In this document: positions 19,500 to 29,748 of the stretch, in pieces
Position numbering within the stretch: the stretch's first letter is position 1
Layout: each line of letters starts with the position of its first letter
The notes under the pieces: model-generated
Database searches by the model: none
What the model was told of the DNA's origin: nothing
Seen by the model: only the letters and a program-made list of their open reading frames with translations
Program-made: the position numbers and the translations under genes
NCBI GenBank assembly: GCA_001632435.1
Contig: KV423995.1
Coordinates: 1-29,748, forward strand
Length of the DNA stretch: 29,748 bases
Origin: Calocera cornea HHB12733
Taxonomy: Eukaryota; Basidiomycota; Dacrymycetes; Dacrymycetales; Dacrymycetaceae
Reading direction: 5' to 3'

Positions 19500-20425
19500 A
19501 CCGCCGCTTTTCGCCATGTCATGCACGGTCGACCAACATAAGACTGATGCCCTTCACTGTGCCGTCCTCAGTCCGAGTCCATGGGAGCTCTGCCGTATGG
19601 GACAGCTCATCAAGCATGGATCAACCCGGCCCTATACTTGCATCAGAACTCCCACTTCTTGCATCTCAACGCTTCTCCTCAGTTGCAGCGCTCTGCCATT
19701 GTGGGATGGAGTGGGACTTCCACTCCGGACTTTTTCCTCTGTCGAGTTGCCCGGTACAACGTGTGTCCTTTGCCGCGGCTTCCTGCTACTCATGTTGCCC
19801 CTCTGCGAACACCGTTTACCTGCAGATTCCAAGCTTGGACATTCTTTCGCGGAGCCCCTGCAGGAATTTAACAGAGGACCTCGCTATCGACGATCCGGAA
19901 GTGTGTCTGAGAAACAACAATGCGTCTAGGCTTCCGTGAGGAGAAGGCTGTTGGCAACTCACGAGAAGCCCCACTCTTTCCTGTTCAAGCGAGGGTCCGC
20001 CGTTTCTCAAGCTGAATCGCACCATGCTCTAGCCTCACGCCAGCCAGAACGCACGCTGTGGTATCTCTCAGAACTAGATTTCCGGACCAAGCACAACTTG
20101 ATGTCCGTCGGACGTTACGATTACACGGTTTGGGGTACCGGCCCTCGGCCTATATTTGGAACACCTTCTCATGCTTGGCTGAGATCCGGCCGCCCCGCCT
20201 TCCTCAGGGACAGTTGGTTAATTGGTTAAGGCCACAACCACCTTACAACTCTTGTGCGCCATTTCGACGCCATTTCGTAAGGACGCTGACATACTGCCTT
20301 CCGTTCGGCCATTGGAGCTGCATCTGGATATCCAGACGATCGGGGAATGGGTACCGAAAATGCTATCATCGGTGCGTGTTTGCGGAAATTCACTCTATCC
20401 ACTCATTGTTTATCCCAGGTGACAG
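19500..20425 (+). pseudogene. Possible decayed leucine-rich/F-box-like gene
   Basis: Protein-like segments follow each other on the plus strand but switch frame and are split by stops. About 19667-19770 reads RFSSVAALCHCGMEWDFHSG, about 20102-20180 reads TRFGVPALGLYLEHLLMLG, and 20222-20422 reads LVKATTTLQLLCAIS, then ILPSVRPLELHLDIQTIGEW and VPKMLSSVR. The spacing of Leu/Val and Trp resembles the repeat region of the large F-box-like families of polypores. No F-box start was located and no splice model repairs all breaks. The identity is a guess from residue pattern; the broken state is seen directly. Confidence 0.3.
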
Positions 20426-20639
20426 AAGGACTAAGCATGCTTGCATGGCCGATCTGACCTAAGCGAGGGCTTGCGGCGGACAGGCGAGTCAAGGGAAGCG
20501 CTCCGGAAGTCTGCTCGGTGAGAGCTGCAGCCGTAGCACCTCGCAACAAAGACGAATACATATGCCTCTTTGGAAATGGGGGGCAGCGTAGCGATAAAAC
20601 CAACGCATTAAGGTTCCTCGGTCAATATCGTTAGACCAT

Positions 20640-22161
20640 GTATCACTAAGAGATTGACACAACGATATGATTGTTCAGAGGGCCGGGGACCAGACAATGA
20701 ATATCTTTGCGGATCCAGCGGTGGCTTCTGGAAGCGGACCTGACCTCGTGGGGGTCGGTCTCGATCGCGACTCTGCCGAAAGCCAATCAGGGCCGAGCCC
20801 CCAAGCCGCGTTTAAGCGGCCCGGTGTTTCCCTCGAATGCGCGCCGCTTTCTCCGTCGTGCTTAAATATATATATTTATTATCTGCTGAGGCAGCCATTC
20901 TCGCTGCTGCATTTATTGCCCGGCAGGCTTTCCCAGTCGAGCGAAAAGCGTCGTCCGTTCGCGGCATTCAACGGCGAGCCGCATCATCGTCCGTGCGACG
21001 GAATGGCGCTATCGTGACTTCCTTGTTGAGCCATAGCAACCGGGACATAGTTCAAATCACGGCCGTGGCTGCAAGCGATAGCGAAAGCAGCTTGCCGCGT
21101 CGACTAGCCCGCCTCGAGGCATTCATGAAGCGTGGTAATCCAGGACGGATTATCCTTTCAGGGGGGCATTTCCAGGGCAGAAACTGGCTGTCAGAAATTG
21201 AATTGGACAAGCGTCTTTGTACGGGTACGTAAGACCCTGGAAGTGCCTTTCGGCTTTGGACGTTCGCCGTCGGAAAGAGGACGGAAGGAAAGGAGGGAAG
21301 GACGGGGTGGAAGGCGTGAAAGAAGCGGGATGGGGGGAAGCGGGAGGCGGGAGGCGTGCAGGGACGCATCAGCAAAGCCGCACAAGGCCGCCTTGTCGCA
21401 TGCCTCCGTTTCCTGCGCCCCGGATTCTGAGGGGTGTGTGAAGGGCCAAGCCGTTGTGCCCACCATCGGTCCCACACGACGGGCATTGTCAGACGTCATG
21501 TCTCCAGTTGTCAAAATGCGCATCTTGTTAAGTTAGCCCTGGGGTAAATGTACAAGACTGTGGTTCTGCATTCAATCGCGCAAAATGAGGCCCACTAGGC
21601 CCTTTCAGTGCGCTTCCAAGGTGGACCCGACAATGGAGAATGGGCAAATGGGAATACAGATCTCAAGGGCAACGGAAGCTAATGAGCTGTCCCGAGTCGG
21701 CGAGCGTTCGATTCGGTCCCACCCGTCCCTTTCCCCTCACTTTTCCTCCCCAACCCATCGCTCACTCAGCCCGTCTATCCTCAAGCAATCCACGACATTC
21801 TGCTGGCCCGAGCAGTATCATTGTCTGCGAAATATTCGTTAGCAGCGTACAGACCTGCGAGGCGAGAAACGACGTGACAGGCGCCGTAGTTCGCGTCCCA
21901 GAAAGGATCAGAAAGCCAGTTTTGACTCCGACCTTTCCACCCTGCCGAGCCTTGTAGCGGATCACCCTCACCTCTAGCCTCTATCGTCCTGTGCGCACCT
22001 GCTCGCCCCCTCCGCTCTTTTGCTCTCCGTCTTACTTGACATTCAGTCTAGAGGGAAACCTCCATCTTCTTCACCACTCCCTCGACTTCCACGTCGCACC
22101 CCCTTTCTCACCATCCCGACCACCAAGTCTGGCAACCCCGACCAGAGCACCATCGAGAGGC
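20640..22161. other. Long upstream region of the G-beta gene
   Basis: No gene seen. Contains an AT-rich tract at about 20863-20885 (TTAAATATATATATTTATTA), a strongly purine-rich tract at about 21275-21362, and a pyrimidine-rich stretch at about 21960-22140 directly before the start codon. A CT-rich leader of this kind is typical of highly expressed fungal genes and probably marks the transcription start zone. A 5' UTR intron cannot be excluded. Confidence 0.5.
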
Positions 22162-23367
22162 ATGTCACAAGCACAACTCGACATCCAGGAGCGGATCGCT
22201 GCCGCCAGGCGGGAGGCAGAGACGTTGAAGGAGAAGATCCGGTTGAAAAAGGAGCAGACGGGCGATACGAGCTGTGAGCTTGATCGCTGGCAATATCATG
22301 TGGAGGCAAGCTCACCCTGTTGCAGTGCGGGCAATGGCCTCGGACGTTGAGCCCCTCCCACGAGTATCCATGCGTCAAAGACGGTCACTCAAGGGCCATC
22401 TGGCGAAGATCTACGCTATGCACTGGGCGCAGGACAAGCGACACCTCGTGTCTGCCTCTCAGGACGGCAAGCTTATTGTCTGGGACGCGTACACGACGAA
22501 CAAGGTCCACGCCATCCCCCTCCGCTCAAGCTGGGTCATGACCTGCGCTTACTCCCCGAGCGGCAACTTCGTCGCTTGCGGTGGTCTCGACAACATCTGC
22601 TCGATATACAACCTCAGGCAAAGGCCCGAAGCTAACGGCAAGTCGAACGTCAAGGAGCTGTCCGCACACACCGGTTACCTCTCATGCTGCCGGTTCATCG
22701 ACGATCGCAAGATCGTCACCAGCTCCGGTGACATGACTTGCATGCTGTGGGATATCGAGGCGGGCACCAGAATTCAAGAATTCAGCGATCATACAGGAGA
22801 CGTCATGAGGTACGACGGGTAAAATAATACCATGGACCAATCTGACTGTTTATTCTAGCTTGTCGCTCGGACCTCATCCTGGTATCTTCGTCTCCGGTGC
22901 TTGCGATGCGTCTGCCAAGGTCTGGGACATGCGGACGGGCAAAGCCGTGCAGACCTTTACCGGCCACGAATCCGACATCAACGCCGTGCAGTTCTTCCCC
23001 AACGGTGACGCCTTCGCCACCGGTTCCGACGATGCGTCTTGCCGCCTGTTCGACCTCCGCGCAGATCGCGAGCTGATCGCCTACACCCACGACAACATCC
23101 TGTGCGGCATCACCTCCGTCGCCTTCTCCTACTCTGGCCGTCTCCTCTTTGGTGGATACGACGACTGGCAGTGCAACGTTTGGGATACCCTCAAGGGCGA
23201 GCGCATTGGTGTACTTTCTGGCCACGAGAACCGTGTCAGCTGCCTGGGTGTCAGCAGTGACGGTATGGCGCTGTGCACCGGAAGCTGGGACAGCACGCTC
23301 AAGGCAAGTTTGCTCCGAAACCACGTTGAAGCTGCATCTAACATGATTTCCACAGGTCTGGGCATGA
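22162..23367 (+). CDS. GPB1: Heterotrimeric G-protein beta subunit (seven WD repeats)
   Basis: Binds G-gamma and G-alpha at the plasma membrane; in basidiomycetes it serves pheromone and nutrient signalling. Exons are 22162-22273, 22326-22809, 22859-23303 and 23356-23367, giving 350 aa, the usual fungal length. An N-terminal coiled coil ([20 protein letters not shown]) pairs with G-gamma. Seven WD40 blades follow, with motifs [70 protein letters not shown] and [11 protein letters not shown] at the end. The last intron (23304-23355) starts with GCAAGT, so it is a GC-AG intron. The final exon has only four codons (VWA and stop), and the family's conserved W-x-x-x-LKVWA ending requires this splice. 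Confidence 0.95.
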
Positions 23368-24168
23368 TCGACGTCATTCTCCTCTTCAGTCTCGCAGTCA
23401 CATACCCTGCTTGACGCCTGGGTTACCCCTTCGTTCATGCGTCCACGCTGTCTTCGCCCCGTTATCCACTGCTCGGCCGCCATCCCAGGTCCAACGTCTA
23501 CCTACTCCGGCCGAACAGCTCATTCATCTATATCCCACTCTCTGCTTTCATCTGGTCCATTGCGCTGTCCCTATCCGTCAAGTCCTTTCAGTCCTCTTTC
23601 CCTTCCTCTCCTTTCTGTCAATCTCAGCAAAAGGGCGGGCTCCCTCGGAAGGACAGATTCTGGGCACAAGCGGACGAGAATGTCGAAGCAACCGTAGCAT
23701 ATTCGCTCCTTTCCCCACCCATCTTACAGCTTGGTCTTCCTTCCCATTCCTTGTACCTTGTTTCCCTCCCGCCTGTCACTAGCCTGCATGCCTTTCTCCG
23801 CGTTCCGCTTTTTTGATATCGCCCTCGTTTTTCCCGCCCTTTTACCCATGATCCCACCCGCTCCTGATTCCTCGCTCTGTCGGTAAACTGGTGTTCGCTA
23901 GCTAGAATGAAGCTGCCTCTATATATACGTGTGCAGGAGATGCCGTGCCGTGATGATTCCCCCCGAAATGCGATGCCTCACATTCCGTGCGAGTCGCTCA
24001 TGCTCGGCGCGCTTAGAGTGGCGCACTTGAAGACGTGGTCTGGTCCACAACTCACACGAAACACCATCGACCAACGCTGCTCGATACCCAGCACGATACC
24101 ACCCCGCCGCCACCCTGGCGCCGTCCAACCCCCTCTCTCGCCCTCTAGGACGCGTATAACACGTAGAG
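23368..24168. other. 3' flank of G-beta and promoter region of the golgin-like gene
   Basis: 801 bp without a gene. Much of 23420-23880 is pyrimidine-rich on the plus strand (long CT runs), and TATATATA occurs at about 23921-23928, roughly 240 bp before the next start codon, where it could act as a TATA element. Short open frames here show no domain. Confidence 0.5.
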
Positions 24169-26712
24169 ATGGATGAGGAGCGCGCTGCAAAGGCCGCACG
24201 CGCGAAGGCACTGGTGCGCACGTTTCCACCATCAACCCTCTCTGCACACTGACGACTTCGTGTCACTCCCCAGCTCAAACAGCGACAGAAGAAGAAAAAA
24301 GCAGATGCGGCCGAGACCTCTACAGAGCCTGCGTCATCTAGGACGTCAATGGACGTGCAGCGAGAGGACGGGTCGAGCGTACAGTACGTGTTCATCCACC
24401 ACGTCCCGCAGCACTGTCTGATGCGCAGCTCGGCGTGCATCAAGCCCATCATCAACTGCCCACTCGGTGAAGACTGCCTCTTCGACCCCTGTGACCTCCC
24501 CTCCGTCGACCCCCTCCCTTCCGCCGGCCACGCCCTCTCAGCAGTACAGGGAAACACCCTCCAAGCTCTCCCCCGCAGCGGTGATATCCTCACCTCCCGA
24601 AGCGGCGACTTCAGCGGAAACGAACGGCGTCCTGTCCCCTGAGCTGGGTAGTGTGGATGAGCTGAAAGCGAAGGTGCAGACGCAGCAGCAGACCATTGCC
24701 CTGCTCGTCGGTGAGAAGACGTCGCTGACGGCTTCTCTGGAAGCTGAGGCTGCGGAGGCGAGGACGAGGGCGGAGGAGCTTGAGGGGAGGGTACAGCAGT
24801 TAGAGCGGGAGGTTAAGGCGGAGCAGGCGAGGGTCTCCCAGGAGCAGGCACTGGGGAAGAAGGAGAAGGAGAGGGGCACGGACCTGGTGAGTGCAATGCT
24901 CTAGAGCCAGCAGCGTAATATTCACATGAAATGCAGGAACGCGAGATCGAACGGAATAAGCGAGCAGCGGCAGATCTCCAGGCGCAAGTGTCGCAGAAAA
25001 ACGAGAGGATACGAAGTCTGGAACAACAGCTTCAGGCGGACGATCGAATAGAGACCCTCGAAAAGTCGCTGCAGAGCGCACAAAACCGCGTTGAGACACT
25101 GGAGACTCAGCTGGTCAAGTCAAAACAGGTATGTTAGGCGAGGTTGGATGGAGCGTAGAAGCTCATCACCCACCAGGCTCACACAAGAGCGAAAACGGAC
25201 CGGGACGACTTCGAGAAGCAACTTGACTCACTTCAGAAATCCGAGCAGGCGGCGCAGCGAGCGCTCGAAGCCATCAAGGCCGATCATTCCAAAGCGACCG
25301 AGCAGCTGGCCAACGTCGCCACGGAGCGCGATACGCACTTGTCCGTGAAGCAGGATCTGGAGGCGAGGGTCCCGCAACTCGAACAACAGCTGAAGGAGCT
25401 GCAAGAGAGCTTGGACAAGGCACTCGTTACGTCTTCGTCAACCGAGAAGCGGTTGCATGCTTCGGAGACTGAGTTGAATGCCGTGCTGAAAAGGGCGAAT
25501 GACTTGCAGGCGGAGAATGAGCGTATGTTGCATCCTTCAATATATGGAACCAAGCTCATCATGCTCATAGAGATATTGGCATCACTGGAGGAGCTGCGCC
25601 CGAAGGTCGTCCAGTTGAACAACGAGAAGATCGAACTTGGCGATCGACTCGACGAATTGGCCAAGCAGCTGCGGGAGCGTGACGGCGTTATTGCCCAGCT
25701 GGAGAACAGCCTCGAAGAAGCGCGAGCGTCTTCAGAGGCGGAAGGCATAAAGCTCCGTCAAGCACTTGAAGATGCTCACAAGCGACACTCGTCGAAGGAG
25801 AAAGAGCTTGCCGATCTTGCCAAGACGCACGATGAGCTGCAGCGCGAGCTCGAGTCTGCATTGACGAGTGCGAAGGAACTTGAGGCAGACCGAACAGCAT
25901 TGCGGAAGAATATGATCAGTGCGCAGGAAGAAGTCGAGCGATTCAAGACGGCCACCGAAGCCCGTGTCTCGGAGCATGCAGCCGTCCAGAAGGAGCTCAA
26001 CGAGTACAAGCACCGATTGGAGGAGCTCGAGGCCGAGTCAAACCAGAGCATACAAGAGCTCGAAGAGGCACTGCGTGCTGCCCAAACCGAGGCAGAGACG
26101 TTACGAGCGGACGTGAACAAGCTGCGGACGGTGCCCGGGACACCCGTCAGCGGAGCGGACAACGACGTGCCGCAAACGCCTGCGAACAAGTCTTCGCTCG
26201 AGGATGAAATGCTCCAGTCCATGGAGCAGCAACATCTGCTCGACCTGTCATCTGCCCGATCCCAGATCCGAAGTCTCGAAGCGCAGTTGCACGAGGAGCA
26301 CGCCCGCATGCACACGCTCACAAAGCGCGTACAAGAGCTGGAGCTCGCGAACACCCGAAGCCCGCCGTCGGCGAACTCCCACCTCACCCCTCTTGGCAGC
26401 GGCAGTAGCCCGTCATTCGTCCGACCGTCCTTGCCAAGCTCCGCTTCATACTCCTCGCTGCCGCCGCCCGCGCGCAGCCAGACCTTCCTCCGCCCCTCGC
26501 TGGAGGCGGACGTGCCCGAGTACCAGCGGCACAAGCGGCGGATCAGCCTGAGCATGCTCAAAGCGCGCATGGACAGCGAAGTGGTGGCCATCCCTGTCCC
26601 GTCCGGGGAGGGGGAGGACCAGCCCGTGGAGGTGCACGTGCGCAGCCAGTTCGGGGACGAGAGCCATATCTTCTGGTGCGCGCACTGCCGGGGCGACGTG
26701 CTCATCCTGTGA
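24169..26712 (+). CDS. Golgin-like coiled-coil protein (possibly GM130/Bug1-type)
   Basis: Probable Golgi tether. Starts MDEERAAKAARAKAL and continues after a 60-nt intron with LKQRQKKKKADAA, a basic N-terminus like that of GM130/Bug1-type golgins. A Ser/Thr/Pro-rich linker (about 24440-24640) leads into long heptad coiled coil to about 26130. The tail has a conserved-looking RRISLSMLKARMDSEV block and ends FWCAHCRGDVLIL with a CxxC pair. Supported exons are 24169-24213, 24274 to about 24364, a third ending 24886, 24937-25128, 25177-25522 and 25571-26712. The junction between exons 2 and 3 is uncertain: GTACGT at 24365 is the likely donor, with the acceptor either near 24436 or at the pyrimidine-rich site near 24540. 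Intron 25523-25570 is 48 nt and has no in-frame stop. Family assignment is tentative; coiled-coil nature is clear. Confidence 0.75.
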
Positions 26713-27252
26713 TCGGACTCGGCTCGTTCTGCAACAATATTTCCTTCCATACATGGTGCGCCTGTCAACACAAGGGGCACCTTACTTTATCCTTCGATTG
26801 TATACCCATAGCGATTAATCAACAGGGACATTGTAGCAGCTGCGAGCCCTGGCGAGCAGCGCCGTCCTCCGCGACATCTCACGGTGCACACGCAGCGTAG
26901 GGGAGTTCCGTACGTATTATGATTGTGCGGAAGGTGAGGGCGAGGCTAGCTCGGGCCTCGTACAGTAGTAACGAGCGACGGTATGTAGGAGTGTCTGGGT
27001 AACCGCTTGCGCGCGGGGCAAGGCCGAGGAAGGAGTAGGAGAGATCACAAGTACGAAAAAGAGGAAGAAAAAGAGATGAGATGGAGTCGAGCTCTGGGGG
27101 AAATCAAACCCACGTCACGTCGCTGGTATTTTCATACACCTCCGCACCGCACGGACACGGGGACGAGCGCACTGCTCGTCCCGTCCGCCACCCCCACGCC
27201 ACGCCACACATCGTGGCCCGCGCAGCTCTTCCCCAGCGCGCGCGGAGCACGC
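26713..27252. other. Convergent 3' flanks of the golgin-like and heparinase-like genes
   Basis: 540 bp between two stop codons. A purine-rich tract (about 27040-27085) lies inside. I see no gene and no tRNA that folds properly. Confidence 0.5.
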
Positions 27253-29736
27253 TCAGGCATTATGGCTCGTGAGCGTCCACTGGCTGACGGGGACGCTCGG
27301 GGGGGTGACAAAGTCGCTGGCGGCCATGTCGTCCCACTGGGGGTTGAAGAGGACCTGTATGGAGTAGCTGCCGCCGTCCGCAAAGGACACGCTGAGGACG
27401 GACACGCCCGGGTTGGGCTGGTCGACCTCGCCGGGCGGGAGGGGGGGGTCGTCCGCGTAGCGGACGGGGTCGAGGGTCTGGAAGGTGGCGCCTGTGCCGG
27501 TGGGGATGTTGAGGAGGGAGACGTGGAGGACCTTTCCGGCGAGGGTGAGGATGGCGGTGGTGTTTGTGGCGTCGGCGTAGGTGATTGTGGCGTTTGTGTG
27601 CATGCGCCACTGGACGGAGGCGGTCGCGACAATGTCGTCCTGGAGGAGGACCTGGCGGCGGTTGTTGAGCAGGCGCACGCCGCGCTGGTACGCCGTGACG
27701 TTGAAGTAGGTGCTGGTCAGGTCCGTCGTGAAGAAGGCGGTGCTGCCGTCGGGCACGGTGTACGTCGTCGTGTAGTCCTGGGCCTCGCCGGTGGTGCCGA
27801 AGCTCGCGGTGGGCTGCGCGTCCGCGTTCTGGTTCTGCTCGCCGACGACGACGGCGTTCTGGCCCTCGGTCCGCTTGCGGTAGTACAGCCAGCGCTGGGA
27901 GGCCTGGCCCTCGCTCGAGAAGTATCCGGTGGAGAGGTAGTTGCCCGAGCCGAGCTCGCCGGCGAAGCGCTGGCCCATAAAGTCGAGGACAAAGTCGCCC
28001 GCGTCGAGGTCGCCGTGGGTCTGGTGGCCCGTGTGGTTGCCCGACTTGATGGCGACGTACGTGCCCGTGTTGTCCGTCCAGGAGGAGCGCATGCTCGCCC
28101 ACTGGTCGAGGCCGTTGTCAAAGTAGTGGTCGAGCGGGAGGCCGTCCCACCAGCCGCCGGCGACGCTCCCGTCGTACCAGAACATGCTCCAGGGCTCGGC
28201 GGCGTCGAAGCGGTCGCGCTGGAAGAGGGTGTAGACTGGGGTGGCGAACTGGGAGCCGTAGAAGAGCATGCCGTTGGCGGTGGTGGAGTACTTGTTCGGC
28301 CCGTGGTCGCCGTAGTTGAACAGGCTCGTCATGCCCGTGACGTAGATGTGGAACAGCGCCGTCTCGTTGAACGCCGGGTTGGTGCTGAGCAGGCCGTAGT
28401 CCGACCCCGTCGCGGTGATGAGCGACGAGGTCATCTCGGCGTGGGCGGTGGTGCCAAAGTACCAGTAGTTGGCCGTCTCGCTCCACGTGCCGTCCGTGCT
28501 CGGGGCCATGGCGCAGTTGGCCTTTGCGTTGTCGACGGTGTAGCCGAGCATCTGCTCGGCCATGCCCGTCGGGTCGTCGCCGAGGATGGCGAGCGCGCCG
28601 AGGGTGAGCCCGCCGTTGCAGACGCAGTTCCAGTTGCCGTTCACCGCGTTCCACCAGCCGTTGGAGGCCTGGAAGGTCGAGTTTGTGTAGGCCTGCAGGC
28701 CCCAGGAGAGCCCGAGGTCGAGGATGCTGTACATGATGGCGTCGCGCTGGCTGGGCTGCCAGACGTCGTAGAGCCAGTCATAGGCGATGGCGAATGCGGC
28801 TGTGAACTCGCCGACGTCGAGGAAGTGGTAGTAGTTCCAGTTGTTGCCCTGCTCGCCGAAGAAGTTGTCCGTGTTGTTCCCCGCGGCGTTGACGAGCTCG
28901 CGCCAGGTGCGGTCGACCCACTGGGTGTCGTTGGTCATCCTGTAGGCGTACGCCCAGCTCTTGACCTTGACCTTGACCTGGCGGGCGACGTCGAGGACGC
29001 CCGAGCCCGAGTAGCCGCCGTCGATCGAGTAGTTTGTGAGCGGCTCGTTGTAGTAGAACGTGGCGTTGCCGAAGATGGTCTCGTTCCAGCCGAACAGGTA
29101 CGGGTCGCTCGCGACCATGTCGGGCAGCGCGGCCCACTTGTACGCGGGCGCGATGAGCCGCGGCCGGTCCGGGCGGGTGGTGGTGGGCGAGGGGGACGCG
29201 CCGGGCGTCCACGGGTCGGGGGGGAAGGTGCTGGGGATGCCCGCGGCGGCGGCGGCAGAGGCGTCGGCGACAAAGGTGGGCGCGCCGTACACGGCCTGGT
29301 TCGTCTCCGTCGGGTAGATCGGGAGCTCGTACGTGTCCGTCCCGACGGCGAAGCGGCCCACGCCGCCCTGGCCCGCGGGCCCGCCCTGGCCGCCGGAGAT
29401 GGGGCTCCCTCCGTTGCCCGCGCTCCCGCCGGCGCCGGAGCTGCCTGCGCTCGCGGTGGACGCGTTCTTCTTCGCCGCGTTGCTGCCTACGATGCCGCCT
29501 ACGACGGCGCCTGCGATGCAGAGGAGGAGGAGGATGGCGCCGATCCACCACCACTTCTTCCTGCTGCTCGCCGTCTTCCTGCCTGCCCCTCGGGCGGACT
29601 GCGGGTCGTAGAAGCCCGAGGACTGGTTGAGGTAGGGCTCTGACTTTGCGGCCTGGGCATAGCGGATGTCGGAGAGCGGCCGCATGCCCGAGTCGTACGA
29701 CTCTGTGCGGTTGCGGTACGGGTATTGGCGGGACAT
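27253..29736 (-). CDS. Type II membrane heparinase II/III-like protein (putative polysaccharide lyase)
   Basis: Single-exon gene of 827 aa starting at 29736, 12 bp from the window edge. Residues 1-60 are a polar, Tyr/Arg/Ser-rich cytosolic tail; 62-84 (WWWIGAILLLLCIAGAVVGG) is a signal anchor; 90-125 is a Gly/Ser-rich linker. A large lumenal or extracellular part follows with many N-glycosylation sequons. It has an alpha-helical toroid-like region (NNWNYYHFLDVGEFTAAFAI, AYDWLYDVW) and, at about 567-596, HQTHGDLDAGDFVLDFMGQR, the His/Asp-containing signature of heparinase II/III beta-sandwich domains. It may cleave an acidic or cell-wall polysaccharide; the substrate is unknown. The lack of introns contrasts with every other complete gene here. 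Strong C/G third-position bias produces a long antisense open frame. Confidence 0.85.
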   Translation of the reverse strand: MSRQYPYRNRTESYDSGMRPLSDIRYAQAAKSEPYLNQSSGFYDPQSARGAGRKTASSRKKWWWIGAILLLLCIAGAVVGGIVGSNAAKKNASTASAGSSGAGGSAGNGGSPISGGQGGPAGQGGVGRFAVGTDTYELPIYPTETNQAVYGAPTFVADASAAAAAGIPSTFPPDPWTPGASPSPTTTRPDRPRLIAPAYKWAALPDMVASDPYLFGWNETIFGNATFYYNEPLTNYSIDGGYSGSGVLDVARQVKVKVKSWAYAYRMTNDTQWVDRTWRELVNAAGNNTDNFFGEQGNNWNYYHFLDVGEFTAAFAIAYDWLYDVWQPSQRDAIMYSILDLGLSWGLQAYTNSTFQASNGWWNAVNGNWNCVCNGGLTLGALAILGDDPTGMAEQMLGYTVDNAKANCAMAPSTDGTWSETANYWYFGTTAHAEMTSSLITATGSDYGLLSTNPAFNETALFHIYVTGMTSLFNYGDHGPNKYSTTANGMLFYGSQFATPVYTLFQRDRFDAAEPWSMFWYDGSVAGGWWDGLPLDHYFDNGLDQWASMRSSWTDNTGTYVAIKSGNHTGHQTHGDLDAGDFVLDFMGQRFAGELGSGNYLSTGYFSSEGQASQRWLYYRKRTEGQNAVVVGEQNQNADAQPTASFGTTGEAQDYTTTYTVPDGSTAFFTTDLTSTYFNVTAYQRGVRLLNNRRQVLLQDDIVATASVQWRMHTNATITYADATNTTAILTLAGKVLHVSLLNIPTGTGATFQTLDPVRYADDPPLPPGEVDQPNPGVSVLSVSFADGGSYSIQVLFNPQWDDMAASDFVTPPSVPVSQWTLTSHNA

Positions 29737-29748
29737 GGCGGGCGGGGG

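Noticed and set aside
20837..21232. 131-codon open frame upstream of G-beta
   Set aside because: Low-complexity Ala/Arg/Ser content, overlapping alternative frames, and no homology that I recognise.
27070..27120. tRNA-like stretch with TGGGTTTGATTTCCCCC on the minus strand
   Set aside because: It looks like a T-arm, but no matching D-arm, anticodon arm or acceptor partner occurs at the right distance.
27007..29643. 878-codon open frame on the plus strand, opposite the heparinase-like gene
   Set aside because: It is rich in Val, Arg, Gly, Ala and Glu with no domain, and it exactly mirrors the C/G-biased codons of the minus-strand gene, which lack stops on the other strand.

Overview
This is eukaryotic nuclear DNA from a filamentous basidiomycete, most likely an Agaricomycete close to the polypores. 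The evidence is genes split by many 47-60 nt GT-AG introns, fairly GC-rich exons, pyrimidine-rich leaders, and housekeeping proteins that match fungal families. There are no operons, CRISPR arrays, rRNA genes or convincing tRNAs. Gene models were built by hand from splice sites, reading frame and comparison between paralogs.

Layout. (1) 1-6.1 kb holds a tandem array of three S9-family serine peptidase genes (acylaminoacyl-peptidase/DPP-V type), all on the minus strand. Two are complete, with identical exon lengths (1444/269/224/73 nt, 669 aa). The leftmost is cut short by loss of homology near the window edge. Its upstream region carries a diverged tandem duplication. (2) 6.4-13.5 kb is a compact housekeeping block: an RNPS1-like SR protein (-), mitochondrial ribosomal protein uL1m (+), the mitoribosome assembly factor Rsm22/METTL17 (-), and the tri-snRNP factor USP39/Sad1 (+). 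Two splicing genes flank two mitoribosome genes, in divergent-convergent-divergent order. (3) 13.9-15.05 kb has two small multi-exon genes on the minus strand that are easy to miss: a 98-aa single-pass membrane protein and a 99-aa stand-alone dsRNA-binding-domain protein. (4) 15.3-22.1 kb is gene-poor. I see no intact gene, only protein-like stretches broken by stops and frame changes; the best of these (about 19.5-20.4 kb) may be a decayed leucine-rich, F-box-like gene. (5) 22.2-26.7 kb holds the heterotrimeric G-protein beta subunit, whose last intron is GC-AG, and a golgin-like coiled-coil protein. (6) 27.25-29.74 kb is an intronless gene for a type II membrane heparinase II/III-like protein.

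The genes do not form one pathway. The notable points are the peptidase array with its shared promoter layout, several introns that are multiples of three and free of stops (so retention would keep the frame), the overlooked small dsRBD gene, and the gene-poor decayed interval. I found no convincing new biological system; the findings below are graded accordingly.
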